This document shows, one piece after another, positions 23,751 through 35,794 of a stretch of 64,000 bases of DNA. The notes beneath the pieces were generated by a model. That model saw only the letters and a list, made by a program, of their open reading frames with translations, searched no databases and was not told where the DNA came from. Numbering within the stretch: the first letter of the stretch is position 1; each line of letters starts with the position of its first letter. The stretch spans positions 9,099,501 through 9,163,500 of the forward strand of contig JAKNDB010000068.1 of NCBI GenBank assembly GCA_024305405.1. Direction: 5' to 3'. The position numbers were made by a program, and so were the translations under genes. This stretch comes from Dirofilaria immitis. Taxonomy: Eukaryota; Nematoda; Chromadorea; Rhabditida; Onchocercidae.

Positions 23751-26700
23751 TTTTCAAACATTTGGAAGCTATAGGTTTTATATATTTGTAATATAATATA
23801 ATATATATAAATATCCAAAGGAGACAGGGAAAGGTTTGTGTACTAGTCGCTGAGGACCTTACGTTTTGGGAGATTGATTTGAAATGAATGCGAGTAGAAC
23901 TCATGTTTCGGGGAGAATTTGCAGAAAGGTCTGAGATTGTGTGGATCAAAAAGATCAGTATTGCAAAAAAATGATTATGGTTATAATTTGAAACATGCCA
24001 AAATATTTGACTTAGCCATCAGACCTCAGCATTCTTTAAAACAGTGTACAGATCATTTTCGTTTTTGCATTCTTTATCCATTCGTTATCCGTTTTTATTT
24101 AGATTTTATTAGATTCTGCCTTCATAAATTTCAATAATTCGGATTGATTTGATTCCTTTTAATCAAAACAACTGAATTTTGATTTTCTTATATTTTTAAT
24201 TTTAATTTTTTTGATTCCAGGTTTCAAGCAGAATTTAAATTTATCTGAATTGAAAAACTTCGTTAGCAGTCAAATTAGCGTAAATAAAAAGTAACTAGAC
24301 AGTACTTTTTGGTTATGGTCAATCCTGAAATTGGCTTCTAGAGTTTAGTGGTCTTTTTCAAGTCGAATAAAGATGGGTAATGTCCGAATCTATAAGAAGT
24401 TATTTTTATAGCAACTTAAACTTTGTTCAGATTTCTGAAACTTATATTTGCACATTATGCATGATCTCCTACACTGTATTGTTGAGAATGGATAAATGTT
24501 CTCGCAATATCTGTCGCTAATTTGAACAAAATTTTTAGAGTTCTTCTGCACGCATTTACGTTTTTTCAGTTTGGTCAGCAATTAAATTGCAAAGTTTATC
24601 TCGTATGTAAGATTTTGGAATTATGAAAATCACAGATTTATAATTCTTGCTCTCAAAAATATGCTAGTGAAATTGCTTTTTGTTACTGAGAATTATCATT
24701 TCTTAAACAATCCAAATTACTTTTAATAGTATTGAAGCTATTAAAATTAAATGTTTGCTATAACTTTTTAATGATTTCGCGGAATGTTCTATACTCAGTT
24801 AATAAATACATCCATGAAACATAAAGCATAACACAGTTTGAATTCTTAAAACATAACACAGTTTGAAAAGATTTTTATTTACTGAGTGCTTAAATCATCT
24901 GTAACTTGTTAACGCCTGGACTGTTCATAACTTTGCAACTACAAACTTTCAAACTCTTATCTATTTATCAAAACGGATCGTTAAACGTATATTAGGAGTT
25001 ATCTTCTTACTTAATTTCTTCATTTAATTTGTGAATTTAGAGATGGGGAAGAATTTGGAATTTAGAAAGCAAGGTTTTAAGTTGGAGCTTAAAATATAAA
25101 AAGTGATAAAAAGAGAATGGAAATATAATGTTCACAAATTTAAGGTCATCTAGTTTGATGGCTAACAACTATAAGTAAAAATGGAGTAAAATTATGATTG
25201 AACGTCAGTTTGACTACTATATGTTAAAATCCCTCTCTTATCATTGTCAAAAAAAGTTGTGAATGAAGTTGTTATTAAACATTAAAAGTCATAAAACTAC
25301 ATGTTTTCTTGATATGTTAGGGAAGAGATTAAGATTTTTAAAAAATGCATTGTTATTATCTAAAATAATTTCAGCAAATTCTCCAAAATTTTTTCTGCTT
25401 TATCCAATGAAAAGGGTGTAAAACACTATCAAGTATTGGATGTTCAAAGTTTAAATTAAAGAAACGGAGGGCACTAGCTTACATCCACTCGCGGCTTTGG
25501 CGTTGTCCTTCATTGAAATTTCTCAATTTTTTATTTCAGTAGATGAATTTATTGATCACAAAGGTTCCTCTACAATGCAATCTAAAAACCTGTCAAGAGA
25601 GTTTTTAGATGAAACATAAAATTAAATTGTTGCTTGCGTCAAATATAAACTGATTATAGAGTTAAATAGAGTTAAATCAATAACTAAACTATGAAACACG
25701 GTTAAATTATTCCAAAAAAATAATTTTAAAAAAATTGAAGAAAATAGGGAAAAGATTGACGATTAAGCATAAAAATTAGACGGAAGTAGTACGGAAAAGT
25801 ACGACTTCTATCACTGAATTGGACAGAAACTGCGAGATAGTTCCTTTGGATTGGGATAGGACAATACTCATAGCAAGTACGGTGATTCTAGAAAACCGTG
25901 TTTTTTGAATTAAAATTACGTAAAAAATTGAGTTGTGTAGTATCTATAGCTAAATAACTGTGCAAAAAATCTTTATATATTCGTCGAATTTGACTTAAAA
26001 TCCTAACATTCTCTAGTTTTTGTGTGTCAACATTTTCGCCAGAAATGGAAATACTATTCCTTCTCATGTACAATCATTGAAATGGTTATTAGTTTAATCT
26101 ACAGTGTGAATTTCGAACTGAGACGAATGAAGAAGTATTAATGGAGTGTATCGCTTTTTTTTCGATATAAATGAAATAAACATCTGAAAATGTCATCGCA
26201 AATCAGCTTTCTCAAGCTCTGTCCTAGGAATGTGAATGACTGTCTACTTATCCTTAATCGACGGTTTTTGTTCACTGTAAAATATTATTACCAGTCCTTT
26301 ATTTTAAAATTTGAATAAAGTATTGAGTAGTAATTTATTGAAAAGTAATCATAAAAATATTATTGTATTAACGGAATAGACTCAATACTGCAAAAGAAGA
26401 GAACTGACATTTTTGGCAACGAGTGTTGCTTGAATTTCAAGGAATGAAGCCATAGTCATTCGCAAAACCACAATTTTTTTTTATAATTTGATTTTGTTTC
26501 TAGTATTTGGATTGATTTGCCTTCTTCAATCGCTCTTTTGAGGAACAACAAAAAGTTGCACGATAATACGGCTCAAATGCAAGGAATATAAATGCTTCAC
26601 TTTATGAAATTTAATGACCAAGATAAAACAAAAAGGATTTTCGAGAAACCAGGAATTCTTTTTGTTCTCTTATTTCTTATATAGCACATTAGTGCATACC

Positions 26701-26856
26701 ATTATCCAAGATCATAAAGTATACGAAACTCATTGTAAAGAAAGATTATTCAAAATAAATGATAACTGTCTAAACAAATGTGTCGCTCACAGAAAAATGA
26801 AAATATTTAAGCACATGAAGATTTAGTAATGTATATCTAAACAATATATATATCAA
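23751..26856. other. Gene-poor region between dcr-1 and the CDPF1-like gene
   Basis: This region lies between two convergent 3' ends. I see no exon with convincing similarity. The longest open frames are under 75 codons, low in complexity and without flanking splice logic. A near-direct repeat of CATAACACAGTTTGAA occurs twice around 24827-24867. Confidence 0.6.
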
Positions 26857-28992
26857 TCAAACAGATCTCTTAACTTCTTTTCGCCCAGCTTTATGCTGTT
26901 TTCGACTTGTATCAATCTGCTGGAAATTTAGCAATTATTAGCACGCAAAAGATTTTTTAGAAAAACCAAATTTATTCAAAAAAGTGAAAAGCAAAAATTT
27001 CAATATTCAAGAGTAAAAATAATCAAGAAATTCAGCGCAAACTAAATACGATTTTAAAACTTATTTTTCTATAATCTATAATCAAGATTATAAAGAGGGT
27101 CAGAGAGGCATCTGGCATTCTATCACCGAGTAATTACTTTTTCTACATTTTTGATTAGTGTTTTTTAATGATTTCTATATTTTGATACTGTTAGAAAATC
27201 GCCTAACGGCGTGAAAAGTCTGGAACAAGATATTATTCTTAGAAATCGTAAAAAAAAATAATTCAACAAGAGCCGGAAACAGAGCCATTTACCTGTTATG
27301 GCTAGGATAAAATACTATCCATGATCTAACCAAACGATCGACATAGTAAACAACTGAAGAATTGGTACGTTTTTGAGCTGATGTTTGGCTATATTAGGGA
27401 AAAGTAAATTCTTCAGAAAAGACAATCATAAGCTGCCTCATTTTTAATTTAGTTGGAAAAAATACCTCAATAAATGTTTTTGGGAAACAAGTTTTTTCTC
27501 GATTTACACATGCGATACAGATGGTTTTTACGTAGAAAACACTACAATTCTAGAAAAAGAGTACGATTAACCAAAAAAAAAGAACGAAATAAATTATTAG
27601 TCTCGAGCAAACTGCTGCAAGTAAAGTAAAAATTCGCGGAGTAAAAAATTTGATCTGAAAGTTTTCGATCTTGAATCTTTAAAATATCAGCAAAATTTTT
27701 TCTAAGTATTTTTAAAGTATATCAAGAATCATAAATACATGGAAATTTCTTTGCATTTAGGATCTTCTAGTCCATAGCTTGTTTTTAATATTAATATATA
27801 TTGATACTTGGATTTCTCTGACTTTAATTAAATCATTTTTCAGTTTGAATTTCTAATGCTCAAACTTCATGTTAGCATATGATCACTGAGAAAACCTTCC
27901 TCTCACAATAAAACTCAATATTCTAAAGTATTTTATCTACCTCGCCAATGCAGACAGGTTGTCCACACATGCTACAAATTGCTCCCAAAACGAGTATATC
28001 GAAAATGCTTGCGGCCTTGCTTCCTTCAAAAGTCTTATTGCCAGCATTAATCCTTGTTTCAGTTAGTCGTCTTCCATTCACAGTACTTCGATTTCGAAAT
28101 GGATCCAACATGTAGTATATTTCGTCCTTGTACCGGTAAGTGTGTCTGAAAAAAATGATGTTTCCCAAACTTAACTTTAAATCTAAAAAATTTTGAAGCT
28201 TGAAAGTTCATTGGAGTTTTTAGTGAAGTGAAAAACTGTCGCAAGTTTTAGATCAATCAAAGTATATTTGCTTTCAAAGTAAATATGTAACTTATCGCTA
28301 TATATATAATCCGCCATCTATAGATTAGCCTATTCGAATGCTCAACAAAGGAATTAATGAATTAAATTAATGAATTAATTCTACCAGAAAAAACTCGCTT
28401 TATTCAGAGAAAAGTGACAAAGGATTTTTAAAAAACTAATTAAGCATTTAATCTATTCTGACTAGCTATAAGAATCTTTTGTATTCGATAAAACCAATAA
28501 CAAATGATCAAGTGAATATAATGGTTGGATTTCATCGGACAAATGAATAAATTTTTCAGCAGTACGCTAAAAACTGAATAATTAAAGGAAAAATCTGACA
28601 GAGAAGAAAAGGGAAAACCAGCAACTAACGTTCGACCCGAAATTTCCACTATACCATAACGGCAATTTTCAGTAAGACCACACAAAAGCATGTAAATTTG
28701 ACTACACTTTCAACTCCATCGTATTTTAAATTATGATAGATCGAACTGAAAGAAAAAAAGCAACGAAACTTTGTCTGTAGTGATATCAACAGAAGTGTTG
28801 CAAAAATATAACAGCAAAGAAAGTTTAGAAGCAATCTTGCCTAGTGAAGAATCAGCCCAGAAGGACACAACACACTCATTAAATCATTTCTCTTATCCGA
28901 GTGTGAGAGAGCGAAGTAGATTTCAATCAAAATTAAATGTCAAAGATAACTCACCTGCTATCGTATAACGATCCCCGTCCAGCACCATCCAT
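26857..28992 (-). CDS. CDPF1-like protein (cysteine-rich, DPF motif)
   Basis: CDPF1-family proteins are small cysteine-rich proteins of unknown function, probably binding zinc. Five phase-consistent exons: 28955-28992 (ATG at 28992, MDGAGRGSLYDS), 28630-28745, 27941-28145, 27466-27549 and 26857-26919 (TGA). The family layout is clear: CGLTENCRYGIVEISGRT, then EIYYMLDPF with the DPF motif, then FDILVLGAICSMCGQPVCIG, then NCSVFYVKTICIACVNR, then a basic tail. Paired cysteines (CxxC) occur three times. Compared with the human protein as I recall it, about 30 residues rich in Arg, Asn and Gly (RSTVNGRRLTETRINAGNK and following) are inserted after DPF. Exon 2 lacks one base near 28686-28692: restoring it gives FTCLLCGLTEN, the first CxxC, and makes all five phases agree. 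The gene diverges from the AKAP10-like gene. Confidence 0.8.
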
Positions 28993-29756
28993 ACTTAATA
29001 ATGATACACAACTATGAAACGTGGAGGCCGCATTTAATTCATTACTTTTTAGATGCGAAATTTCGTTAACTCTGCAATATGCGTCTTCGTGTCGTCGGAT
29101 GAAGGTATAAAAATTGAGAGTTGTGAGTCAGCAGAGACTATGCGGTAATGGAAGGCAGGAAACACTATCAGTCGGCTAGAATGATTGAAAGCCGTTGTAT
29201 AATTTAGTATATGTGGAAATTTGCAGATTATAATCTACGAAGGGAATTGCCATTTATATTCAAATTTCTGGCACAATTCCGATCTTTTCAGGAGATGAAG
29301 CAACAAACACGCTATAATTTGTAATGCCAAGAAATTATGGTGAATGACTCCTTCTATATATCTCTCAAGAACTTCATTTAATTATACAAATTTGAGATGT
29401 TTGCTTTGCAAATAAATGATGATTTAGGTTATCTTTAATTTGAAGAAAATTCCTCGATTTAATGAGATTTTTTTGATTATTATTGAAGTTAATATTTGAT
29501 TAATACCAAATCTCATCTTTCCTGAATCTTTAAAGTCTGTTTGTACAGAAAATGGATTTATATCTTCCATTTTCATTTAAGTCATTCGGTATAGATTTTA
29601 TAAATGCCATAGTATACATGGGATAGTTCTAAGATGTTTAACTAGTTTCTTAAATCCTTTTGTTCTGTTTTATCTCTGCAAAAATCATTTAGGACCGATT
29701 AAATGGTTTGTGAAACTAAAAGATAACTCATAACGAAAGAGAGCTCCATCAAAGAA
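28993..29756. promoter_or_regulatory. Divergent upstream region between the CDPF1-like and AKAP10-like genes
   Basis: This stretch of about 760 bases lies between two starts that face apart. It contains a purine-rich stretch but no obvious conserved motif that I can name. An undetected first exon of the AKAP10-like gene may lie here. Confidence 0.35.
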
Positions 29757-32700
29757 ATGTATTGTCGAGCTAGGACATTTCCGGAACAACTACTAGAATC
29801 TTTTAAATTAAATTTTCTTATTCTTTTAAAAATTGAATTTTCAGGTGAACCACAACCATCAGCTCAACGAATTTTTCCAAAATCAGCGTTAGTATATACA
29901 TTAAACGAAACGTTGCATGATGCTGCTGCTTTAGCCTATTTTATTCAGTTCATGGAAGGAATTGGTAATAATTTCATGGATATCTATATATGTTGAAACC
30001 ATTTTGACTGGAAAAGGTTTTTTGTCCAATGAATGAAATTTGTTGTCATTTTTATCTTTGGGAATTGCTTGTAAGTAAGGACTGGTTTAGAAATACCTAC
30101 ATGACAATTGATTAGAACGGAAAATTAGAGGTTATCCAATTCTTTTCGAGAAACAAACAGTCTGCTCCTTCGAAATTTCTCTTAATTTAAATAATTTGCT
30201 TTTCTGCGCTCATTTATATTCATATTATCTTCTTTTAGGCCAGCTTAACTTAATTAAATTTTGGCTGCACGCTGAAAGTTTTCGATGTTCGGCACTTGCA
30301 GTGAAGAAAACGACGGAGCCTTGATTACAAGTAATTTTTTCTATTATAATATATCTTCCAATATTGAAAGAAATTTACTTGCTAAGTTAACTTTATCTTT
30401 ATTTTCAATGAAAAAATTCTTTGCTTGATTTACAGTAACTTTTCTATGGATTAGTAAAGCATTAACATTAAAGTAAGAAATCGGTCTCTTTCAGTGATTA
30501 GGAATGATGCAGTTCGTATTTATTCGAAATATATAATGGAAGATGCATCTTGTTCAATTGATATTACTGATCACTTGCGAAAAATAGTATTGGGTAAATT
30601 CTTTAATGTTGGCTAATTACTGACTCTGGCGGCTTCGACCACTTGTAATGAATGATATTTCTATTTCATTACTAGATACTGAAATGTTTTCTTTTTTTTT
30701 TTGTTATATGGTGAGGACAGACAAAAAATCGGAAGCAATTAATTATCGGGAAGCGGTCGAACAAGTGACTGTTTTTGTCCACTATGAGATGATAAAATCA
30801 TATTTGTCATAGTTATTGTCATTACAGTCACCATGTATGTAATATTATCGTGATGATTAAGAAAAGGAGCATTAGTTATTGATTTCGCAAAAGTCTTAGA
30901 ACTTATCTCCTTCAAGTTTTTTCAGGACGAATAAGTGTTAGAAATGGATCCTTCGATCCTTGTTGCTTTTCTGAGGCACAAAATTTTGTTTTAGACATCA
31001 TGGAAAATCGGTTTGTATTGGTTTTTCATTTAAATTTAAAGATTTTCCCTTTGGTCTGTGTGTCTTTACTAATTTTTCTTTATGCAGTTTATTTGCTTTT
31101 TAGTTTTTTTTTGCTTTCTGTTTTAAAAAGCAATTAACATATGACAATTCTTTCTCTCTTTGTTTCCTTGAGAAATAAAAGAAAAAAATTGTAGGAAGTA
31201 CTGCATTGGTTTGAGATTCCCGAAAGTTTCTAAAATTTATATTAGAAAAAATCTCATTTATATCAAAAGTTTCTTTAAAAAAATTTAACTTTGCTGTTAT
31301 TGCTAAAATGTTTTAACTATCTAAATTCGTTTTGTAGCTATTTCAAAGAATTTGAAAATAGTGTGTATTATGCTAAGCATCGAATAGACATTATTAGCAG
31401 TGGAGCACTTACAATGCAAGATATCATGTTGTGCCAGCCACTTCTTTGCGCATTTATTGAGGTAAAATGATCTTTTCTTCAGTAGGTTTCTATTTGATGA
31501 CTTCACTTATTTCAAGCCTTCATAATTAGTTCAAAAGAAATCTAGCTAACTAAATTTTAAAATTTAAGATTGGTTGTATTGCATTCTCAATAAATCAATT
31601 AAAAACAATATACAGCTACTAATTCATTTTAGTTTTTTTTTTTTAAATGTAATAATTCCTTTTATTGTTCGATTTTCTTAAAATTCAAATTTGCATCTGT
31701 CGAATTGCCGTTGTAAAATCATTTTAAGTGATTATAATAGCATAAAACATTTGGATTATATGATTCTCGGATAATTTCTATTATTTGTTTTAATAATTTT
31801 CTTTAATATACTTTGCTAGACTTTTCTAAAACTTGAGCGAACTTTTTTTTAGTATATGGAAAATGAAGATGGAGGGAAATTGGTAGAATTTATTATTTCC
31901 GCTGAGAGCTTTGCTGAACAATTACCATTAACGCAAAGCGATGAACAAGCTGTTGAAGATGCTATGATTATCTATAATAGGTTTCTTACCTCAAATGTTT
32001 GTATTTCCTTAATTAAATGGTAATAATGCTTGCAAGTTTCGAGAATACGGTAATCTGTATTAGACTGAATGAGACTTAATAAATTTATAGATTGGAATAA
32101 ATAAATTTGTAGACTTATCGATATTTTAACTTTTCCTTTTTTTGACGTTTGTTAGCAACTACTCAATTAATCATATCTCATACGTTATGTCATTCTTAAT
32201 ATATCTTCTATGCTATCTAAAAAGTATCTGAAAAGATACGAAATTTTAAGAAGCAAAAGAACTGAGCTGCAATACATGATACCACTTTTTAAATGTTTTC
32301 AAACAAATATTAGACAGCAATTCATAGTTGAAGATCATTCTTTAATGAACGCATTGACGTGAATAGTTTGGATAATTCATATTAATTTCAGTTTTCTTTC
32401 ATCTGAGATTATGTAAGTGACATGAACATCTAAAAAATTTTCTTAGAAATTTGTTTATTCACGATTTCAAGAACTATCTTGCACCTTTTTCAGCTGCTGG
32501 AACAACATCATTTGCACCCAGGAGGAATTTTTTTATTCAATAATCATCAAATTAAGGGTAAAAAAGTAAGGGTATGGAAGATTATCGATACGAGAATATA
32601 GCAAACTCCAGATATAAATATATGCAACTAGATTTGATTGGCCATTCTCAAGGGACTGTGTTTTAGATATTTTTCAATGCAAGCAACGGAACCATTGAAA

Positions 32701-34523
32701 TTTGATGCAAAAACACGAATTCAAATCGAAAGCGACATTTGTTTAGGAAGTGGAAGACCCGCTTCAAATTGTTTCGAGACAGCACGACTTATGGCTTTGC
32801 GCATCCTGGAGCAGGTAAGCAAATAGCAATTATAAAAATAAAATCATGATTTTTGATATTGCATAATAAATTTTTGCAGCAATAAAATAAAGGGAAGATA
32901 ATAATAAGAAAAAGAAATTAGTAACATTTTTTGATAACAAATTCTCTAGATTATGTCTGAGATATAATGTTAACTAAGCTTCTATTTGTTGTTACATTCT
33001 TCTCCATTGAAAGAACATAAATTGCGTGGTTTAATCTTATCCTCTTCAGAATTATCTGAAACGTTTTTCTGCATCGCCAGCATTTGTGAAATATCTTCAA
33101 AAGCTAATTGCTCAAGTAGAAAACAATATCGAATTACCGAATCCGAATATGAGAAAGCGAACATTTGGTTTATTTTTACAATTTTCGGATTTACTGACTT
33201 TTAAAGACTATTTTTAAAAAGAAAACCATATAGTATTGACAAACTTGATTCTGATCTAGGCTAAAATCTGGTGACAAAGATTCAATTTTTTACTTCACTT
33301 TTTCTATTACCAAACAAAGCAAGAATTCGGATGAAGAGTTTCCAAGTTTTATTTTCTATTTTATGCCAATAATTTTTAGGTTTTTTTAGATTTTAGAAAA
33401 GTTTTAGATTTTCGTAGCAAATTTACGATTTTTTTGTATTATCAAGAATGCAGAAAAGATGTTCAAATGATTGAATGGGTATTATTTTCTTATGAATTGA
33501 TGTGGGAAAAAGTCAAACAATTTCGATGCCATAGAAGCAAAATTCTTTTTCTGAATCAGATAAAAATATTCACTGTTTTAGCGACTAGTTCTGATCAGTC
33601 CTCAGATACAAGTATACCATCATCACTATTTGAAAAAATGTATCGTAATTCTCATCTTGATTCATCACATTCTACTGCACTATTATCATTGAATAAGGAA
33701 GAATACGAGACAGCCTCTCAATTCGATAGTTTGAATTCCTATAGAGCGAATATTCCTCGCATTGGGCGATCAAAGCAGTGAGTTCCTTTTTTTTTGAATT
33801 TCATAATATGAAAGTCTTCCATGCTTGGTTTTATGCCTTTACTTTTATTCATCAATTTTTTTAGTGCAGTTTAAAAAATTTATTAATCAGTTGTATTCTC
33901 GGAACGATTTGTTTTTAAAGCTGATTGATATTATATTTTTGTAACATTGAATTATCTTTAAGTATATTTTATATCTTTTAGGAATGTTTCGTTAGCTACA
34001 GTTGATGATATGGGTCGCTATCGGCCTATGTATGATAATAGTTATAGTATATCCGAAAATAAAGGAAATACTCGAAGAAAACTCAAAAGCAAACTAGATA
34101 AATATCTGCATCATTCTGTAAAAAAGGTATACTCCAGCTGTCATGTCTTACTTATTTTTAGCTTGGTGAAGAGAAATGTATTATGTTTGTTTTTATGGAA
34201 ATGAATGAAATAAACGGTAAATGATCTCCATTATTTGACTAATTTATTGAAGAAAGAACATTATTATTGCGAACAGACGAACAAGTTTTACTTCCTAATT
34301 AACGTCAGAGCAAGAAATAATTTTATTATTGTGAAGATTACAAATTCTATCCTCGAGGGATTCATCAAATTACAATTTTAGTAATGGGTGATTTTTTTAT
34401 TCATTGAAACGATATACACTGTTTTAGGAAGCAGAGGTAGCAGATCAAATAGCGCAACTTATTATTGCTGATGTGCACAATATGGTTTCTGCAGGTACTT
34501 CGTTAAGGATTACTGATATCTGA
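29757..34523 (+). CDS. AKAP10-like (D-AKAP2) RGS-domain A-kinase anchoring protein
   Basis: D-AKAP2 tethers PKA regulatory subunits and has two RGS-like domains. Exons after the uncertain first one: 29845-29964, 30239-30330, 30495-30593, 30926-31010, 31338-31461, 31853-31980, 32667-32814, 33050-33167, 33582-33777, 33982-34126 and 34428-34523. RGS1 starts TLHDAAALAYFIQFMEG then LNLIKFWLHAESFRCSAL, very close to mammalian AKAP10. RGS2 includes MLCQPLLCAFIE, KLVEFIISAESFAEQL and RYFSMQATEPLKFD. Then comes NYLKRFSASPAFVKYLQKLI. The final exon, EAEVADQIAQLIIADVHNMV, is an amphipathic helix like the PKA-binding helix of AKAP10. The protein ends ITDI, where mammalian AKAP10 ends in STKL; both fit a class I PDZ ligand. 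The linker between the RGS domains is much shorter than in mammals. The first exon (MYCRARTFPEQ at 29757) is a guess. One base seems missing near 30318, creating a stop. Confidence 0.85.
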
Positions 34524-35733
34524 TTTGTGCTTCAGTGTTTCTCCATAACAGTAATAATAGTAGGGACAAAAGTTCCTCGTTTTCATTATTTATTTAGGAG
34601 AAAAGATGAAAATTTATGCTCATTTGTATAACAAACCTTTCACGCTATCGCTCAAACTGATTAAAACAGTGTGTTGCCAAAAGTATGATAAAATTGCTTA
34701 AATTTACGACGTAATTAGATAAATATGAAAGTTTTGCAAAATGTGTTTTGATGTGTAGCGAATATATAAAATGGCAAAGCTTTAGTCTGTTTTTATTTGA
34801 AGTATTTTAATATAATTAAATGCAACAGCTCTTGAATAACTTTTTTTTCTATGTTTATTTTTATTCTTTATGTTATATGGGTGAAGGGAAAATGCAGGAC
34901 TAAAAGAATTAAGAACAAAAATAAAAATCTGACTAAAAGGTGGTTTTTTTCATGATACTTTTAATCTTTCTTTGTATTAAAATGTATAGCATATTGCTGT
35001 ACATTGCATCTTTGCGATTCAGGTTTCGTAGTTTTGATCAGAAAATGACATAACAGTAATTTCATAAATGAGAACAAGGGCAATTTAAATAGATTTACTG
35101 TATTAGTTGTATTAATATATTGTAACTATTTCACTCGGAATTTTTGTGATATCTTTCAAGTTATTCCTAGCTCGTATATGTATTTCATTTTTGGTTTTTT
35201 CTTCAATAATGTATTTTCATGAAATTGTTATGACACTTTAGCGGCCTTTGGTTATTAATTTTATGTTTTTTATAATTAAGGTGATTCCCTTGTCTAATTT
35301 TTTTCATATTTTTTAATTTACTGAAACTGATGGACAAAGGCTTATTTTTCTTCAGCTTCTTTTATATTGGTCAGTAATAAGTGCAAACTAGTTTTCTTAT
35401 TATGAGTAATGTGATCGTTCTTAAATGATTGAAAGATGATGCGGTTTGGAGTACTGAACCTAATTTTACATTTGAACTTGTAATAATATTTTCATTTCTA
35501 GAGTAATGGAAATTTTTTCCCATAATAAATATATAGAATATATAGTATTTTACGTATGATGCTACTGAAAAGATGTGGAAATTGAAATTCGACGTTCGCT
35601 TGTTTGAATTCTTAAATTCACTTCATTAAGTTCGTTATGTTTTGTCTGCATTTGCAATGTTATCTGATAAGTTTAAATTTGAAAATTTTCTTTAAAAACG
35701 CTTTCTATAACAAAATGTATACGAAATAAATGA

Positions 35734-35794
<61 letters not shown>

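Noticed and set aside
26614..26826. 70-codon plus-strand frame just past the CDPF1-like 3' end
   Set aside because: Lysine- and isoleucine-rich with no similarity I recognise and no splice or poly(A) context.
32494..32560. Exon-like piece between AKAP10-like exons, with AG before and GGTAAAA after
   Set aside because: Joining 31980 directly to 32667 gives the exact RGS2 sequence (YNR to YFSMQATEP) in frame; adding this piece breaks the frame.
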